From positions 1 to 7,195 of the forward strand of contig DNBZ01000299.1 of assembly GCA_003484585.1 (NCBI GenBank): 7,195 bases of DNA. Direction: 5' to 3'. Every line of letters begins with the position of its first letter. Within the stretch, counting starts at the first letter, position 1. The translations under genes and the position numbers were made by a program. The notes under the pieces are model-generated. The model was given only the letters and a program-made list of their open reading frames with translations, was not told the DNA's origin and did no database searches. Source of the DNA: Bacteroidota bacterium. Its GTDB lineage: Bacteria > Bacteroidota > Bacteroidia > NS11-12g > UBA9320. Below, in pieces: positions 4,836 through 7,195 of the stretch.

Positions 4836-6896
4836 TTAAAAATTGAACCCGACTCTAACCTTACTATAAGCTCCTGTAAACGAGGTCTCAGGCGTAGTCT
4901 TATCTATCTTTCCATTAGACTTCCAATGCTTTTTAGACACATCTAAAATAATACCTGACTGATAGCCAATAGTTACCTTCTTGATATTGACATCTAGGAT
5001 AAAACCAAGATCGAATACAAAAGCATCGTTCGTATAAAATGAGGTTTTAGTTTCACCTAAAAACCCATTAGACAGATTAGGTACAGATGTAGTCTCTACG
5101 CTTTTCATTTTGAGCTTATTATAGCCTACCCCTACTCCCGGCATTAGATCTAGCCATTTTGAGTTCTTTAATAAATCTACATACGCGAAATCTTTTACAT
5201 AGTATCCAGATAATGTATAGTCTGTGGTATCTACAGTTTGTTCTTCTTTCAAGTATGAACCAAACGTAAATCCTATAGCCGTTCGTTCATCTTGAGCCAT
5301 AAAAGTAAGCTCCCAAGAAGTTCCAAAATTATCAAATGATTGGCTAGATCCGTCATCAATAAACCTTTCTGAAAGGTCATTTAAATCTAAACGTGCTTGT
5401 GTATAGCCTCCAAGTATCTTTATCTTTATTTTTTTTTCATCTTCACTCTCACAATCGTTTAGGAATTCATAAGAAGAACCATATTGAGTAAAAGAATTTA
5501 CAAACAAATAGTCGAAATCTGTACCGAAACTTTTATTCAAGGCAGTGTCCTTAGAAAGGTCTACTAGAGCTATTCTATTTACGGGCAAATCCTCAAAATA
5601 CTTATTGAATAGTGCGTACTCTCCACTTCTAGTAGGACCGAAATTTCTGTCGGAATCATACACTATGGCTATGGTCATTACGGCATCTTTAAACTCTCCT
5701 CCTTTGGTATTTTTTATTCTATCAGCAAGGCTATTAAACTTGAACCATTCACAAGAGTTACTTGTCTGCTGAGCCTTGGTAGTATGACATCTCCCAAACT
5801 GCCCAAACCAGTTTCCCGGATGTGTGGCTTGTTCTTTTAAGAAATTTTGATGCATATAGTTTTCTCTATAGATATACTCTTGTATGGCACCATCTGTTTC
5901 GTACTCTTCCCACAGTTTTCTATCGTTATACTTATTGACTATAATATTCTCAAAAGCAGCATAGCCATCGCCTAAATATTCCTTATACAACTCCTTGTAC
6001 TTAAGAAAATTCTTTTGAACCAAGTCTAGTGTTGCACCTGTTTTGAATGTAAAGCCTCTACCTCTCAAATAGGAGCTAGTTTCATCGTCTTGCTCGTCTA
6101 GTTTAAAATCATTGTACTCCATCAAACTCTTGAGACTAGCCACGTGCAGGTATATAGAATCTGGCACAGGAACAGAATCTGCGGGAAGCATATTTGCCAG
6201 CATTTTAGCCACTGGATATATACCTCTATCTATATCTATCGCCGCAAAATATAGCTTTGCAGAATCAGGCAATTCCTCATTGAACTCTCTTAGCTCTTTT
6301 ATGACCGCACTATACTCTTTGTATGCGAACTGATCTATGCTACTAAAGAGCGTAGTATCTCCTGTTTGCAAGTACTCATTTACCAAATAACCATAGGTAT
6401 AGCCATACTCGAACATAATATTACGTACTCCAGCATTGGCGTGCAGATACTTTATCATCTTGAGCCATAGGCGAGCATTACTCTCCGTATACGAATGATT
6501 TTCTCCTGTTATAAATACTTTAAACTGTGAAAGAGTATCATCTAATAGTTCTAATCCCGCAAAACTAGAATCATATAGATGCAGTGTATCTTCATCATTT
6601 ATACTTATTTCATCTCTTATAAAAGGAGTCCCTAAGCTTCTTGTCGTGCTAGTTTCTACTATTTCTACAGCATCTTCTATCTCTACATCTTCTGCAGCAG
6701 CTTCTTCTATCTCTGCTTCTGCAGCTCTTATCGCTGCATCTAGGACACTTTCTGCTTCGTCTAAAACTTCCACATCTACTGACTCTAGCACAACTTCTAC
6801 CGTATCAGTAGCTTGTACACCCTCTTCTTGTGCACTAGCTACTATGCTAATAGAACATAAGGCTAGCCCTATTAGCAGCTTATTTATTGTTCCCAT
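4836..6896 (-). CDS. Exported protein: acidic linker, erythromycin esterase/ChaN-like domain, predicted C-terminal outer-membrane beta-barrel
   Basis: The 686-residue protein begins with a signal peptide (1-22, ending ASA before Gln23). Residues 24-83 hold about 22 Asp/Glu and one Arg. Residues about 110-470 resemble the EreA/ChaN/TraB superfamily: ITGENH (129-134) followed by YTESNARLWLKMIKYL, then IMFEYG (160-165), YLVNEYL (170-176), FAAIDID (217-223) and FGRCH (367-371). By analogy Glu132, Glu163 and His134 or His371 may be active-site residues; the substrate is unknown. Residues about 489-686 contain alternating polar and hydrophobic strands rich in aromatics and glycine and end YSKVRVGFNF; a terminal Phe is typical of outer-membrane barrels assembled by BamA. 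The Ere-like part would then sit in the periplasm. The gene starts 17 bp after the S9 peptidase stop and is probably cotranscribed with it. The AT-rich sequence before the ATG has no Shine-Dalgarno. The superfamily call is fairly good and the barrel is an inference. Macrolide hydrolysis should not be assumed. Confidence 0.75.
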   Translation of the reverse strand: MGTINKLLIGLALCSISIVASAQEEGVQATDTVEVVLESVDVEVLDEAESVLDAAIRAAEAEIEEAAAEDVEIEDAVEIVETSTTRSLGTPFIRDEISINDEDTLHLYDSSFAGLELLDDTLSQFKVFITGENHSYTESNARLWLKMIKYLHANAGVRNIMFEYGYTYGYLVNEYLQTGDTTLFSSIDQFAYKEYSAVIKELREFNEELPDSAKLYFAAIDIDRGIYPVAKMLANMLPADSVPVPDSIYLHVASLKSLMEYNDFKLDEQDDETSSYLRGRGFTFKTGATLDLVQKNFLKYKELYKEYLGDGYAAFENIIVNKYNDRKLWEEYETDGAIQEYIYRENYMHQNFLKEQATHPGNWFGQFGRCHTTKAQQTSNSCEWFKFNSLADRIKNTKGGEFKDAVMTIAIVYDSDRNFGPTRSGEYALFNKYFEDLPVNRIALVDLSKDTALNKSFGTDFDYLFVNSFTQYGSSYEFLNDCESEDEKKIKIKILGGYTQARLDLNDLSERFIDDGSSQSFDNFGTSWELTFMAQDERTAIGFTFGSYLKEEQTVDTTDYTLSGYYVKDFAYVDLLKNSKWLDLMPGVGVGYNKLKMKSVETTSVPNLSNGFLGETKTSFYTNDAFVFDLGFILDVNIKKVTIGYQSGIILDVSKKHWKSNGKIDKTTPETSFTGAYSKVRVGFNF
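6673..6714 (-). repeat. Short tandem duplication in the acidic segment
   Basis: The 12-mer TCTTCTATCTCT occurs at 6673-6684 and 6703-6714, exactly 30 bases apart, inside a CT-rich tract with repeated TTCTGCAGC (6690-6698, 6718-6726). In the protein this gives AEIEEA (61-66) and VEIEDA (71-76), a 10-residue period. It looks like local expansion of coding sequence rather than a mobile or regulatory repeat. Confidence 0.55.
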
Positions 6897-6913
6897 TTTT
6901 ATTATTTATAGAT

Positions 6914-7195
6914 TTACAGATTATCAAAAAAGTAGTCACTAACCTTCTCGTACAGATGAACGCGGTCTTTACCGAGTACATTGTGTTTATGCTGAGGATA
7001 TACAAAATAGTCCAGTTGCACTCCCTTTTCTATAGCTGTTTCTAAGTATTGTAGACTATGTTGCCAAAGTACCACATCGTCTAACCCGCCGTGTATCATG
7101 AGTAGTTTTCCTTCCAGATTTTCCACGTGATTTTTAAGATTTGTTTTTTTATAGCCCTCAGGATTTTCCTCTGGAGTATCCATATATCGCTCGGT
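6914..7195 (-). CDS. S9 family (DPP-IV-like prolyl oligopeptidase) peptidase, C-terminal fragment
   Basis: Only the last 93 residues are in the window; the frame runs off the right edge (TERYM at the boundary), so the Met at 7181-7183 is internal. This is the end of the alpha/beta-hydrolase domain of a serine peptidase that usually removes N-terminal dipeptides or cleaves short peptides after proline or alanine. TERYMDTPEENPEGY is the segment before the acid residue in DPP-IV-like enzymes. HGGLDDVVLWQ (35-45 of the fragment) carries the catalytic Asp, most likely Asp39. YPQHKHNVLG (66-75) carries the catalytic His, most likely His71, followed by RVHLYEKVSDYF, the usual closing helix. The catalytic serine and beta-propeller lie outside the window. 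The residue after the catalytic His is Asn rather than the usual Gly. The stop (6914-6916) is 17 bp before the next gene, which suggests an operon. The family call is strong; substrate preference cannot be read from this part. Confidence 0.9.
   Translation of the reverse strand, partial: TERYMDTPEENPEGYKKTNLKNHVENLEGKLLMIHGGLDDVVLWQHSLQYLETAIEKGVQLDYFVYPQHKHNVLGKDRVHLYEKVSDYFFDNL

Noticed and set aside
5545..6333. Two rightward reading frames (5545-5772 and 6112-6333)
   Set aside because: Both lie antisense to the Ere-like domain of a well-supported gene and show no motif or start signal.
4836..6896. Macrolide resistance esterase
   Set aside because: Only the superfamily is shared with Ere enzymes; the GENH motif is shorter than the Ere GExxH motif, and the signal peptide and probable barrel point to another role.
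6646..6942. Ser/Thr/Ala-rich rightward reading frame of 98 codons
   Set aside because: It lies opposite the acidic segment and signal peptide of the leftward gene; its low-complexity composition is the mirror of Glu/Asp/Ala codons, and it has no promoter box.
6914..7183. A complete 89-residue gene starting at the Met at 7183
   Set aside because: The frame continues to the window edge with TERY, part of the S9 peptidase motif, so this Met is internal.

Overview
The window looks like chromosomal DNA from a member of the Bacteroidota, most simply a Flavobacteriia-like organism. The grounds are a C-terminal type IX secretion (T9SS) sorting domain on the first protein, three perfect TAnnTTTG promoter boxes (the -7 element of this phylum) just upstream of start codons, no Shine-Dalgarno sequences before the genes, a fused ribBA gene, an SAQ-type signal peptide cleavage site and AT-rich DNA. 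Codon use leans strongly to ATA for isoleucine and CTA for leucine in every gene. I cannot name a genus.

Layout, left to right. Positions 1-1194 (+) hold the 3' part of a secreted protein resembling peptide-N-glycosidase F and ending in a T9SS type A sorting domain; its start lies outside the window. Then come ribBA (1271-2476, +), encoding the two-domain riboflavin enzyme; a 96-residue protein with one C-terminal membrane segment and unknown function (2555-2845, +); and an ABC-F family ATPase starting with TTG (2891-4810, +). A 14-bp perfect hairpin at 4792-4824, whose loop contains the ABC-F stop codon, separates this rightward block from a leftward one. The leftward block is read from the right edge: the last 93 residues of an S9 (DPP-IV-like) peptidase (6914-7195, -), then, after 17 bp, a 686-residue exported protein (4836-6896, -) with a signal peptide, a very acidic segment, an erythromycin-esterase/ChaN-like domain and what looks like a C-terminal outer-membrane beta-barrel.

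The three complete rightward genes each seem to have their own promoter, and ribBA and the ABC-F gene end in convincing intrinsic terminators, so they are probably separate transcription units rather than an operon. Their roles (flavin synthesis, unknown membrane protein, ribosome-associated ATPase) are not obviously linked. The two leftward genes are probably cotranscribed and both concern the cell envelope or exported hydrolysis. Together with the T9SS protein, three of the six genes encode likely exported proteins.

I see no mobile element, CRISPR array, tRNA, rRNA or riboswitch. No intergenic stretch exceeds 80 bp. The most unusual item is the predicted fusion of an Ere/ChaN-like domain to an outer-membrane barrel through an acidic linker; the compact promoter and terminator arrangements are the next most interesting. 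Nothing here amounts to a demonstrated new system.
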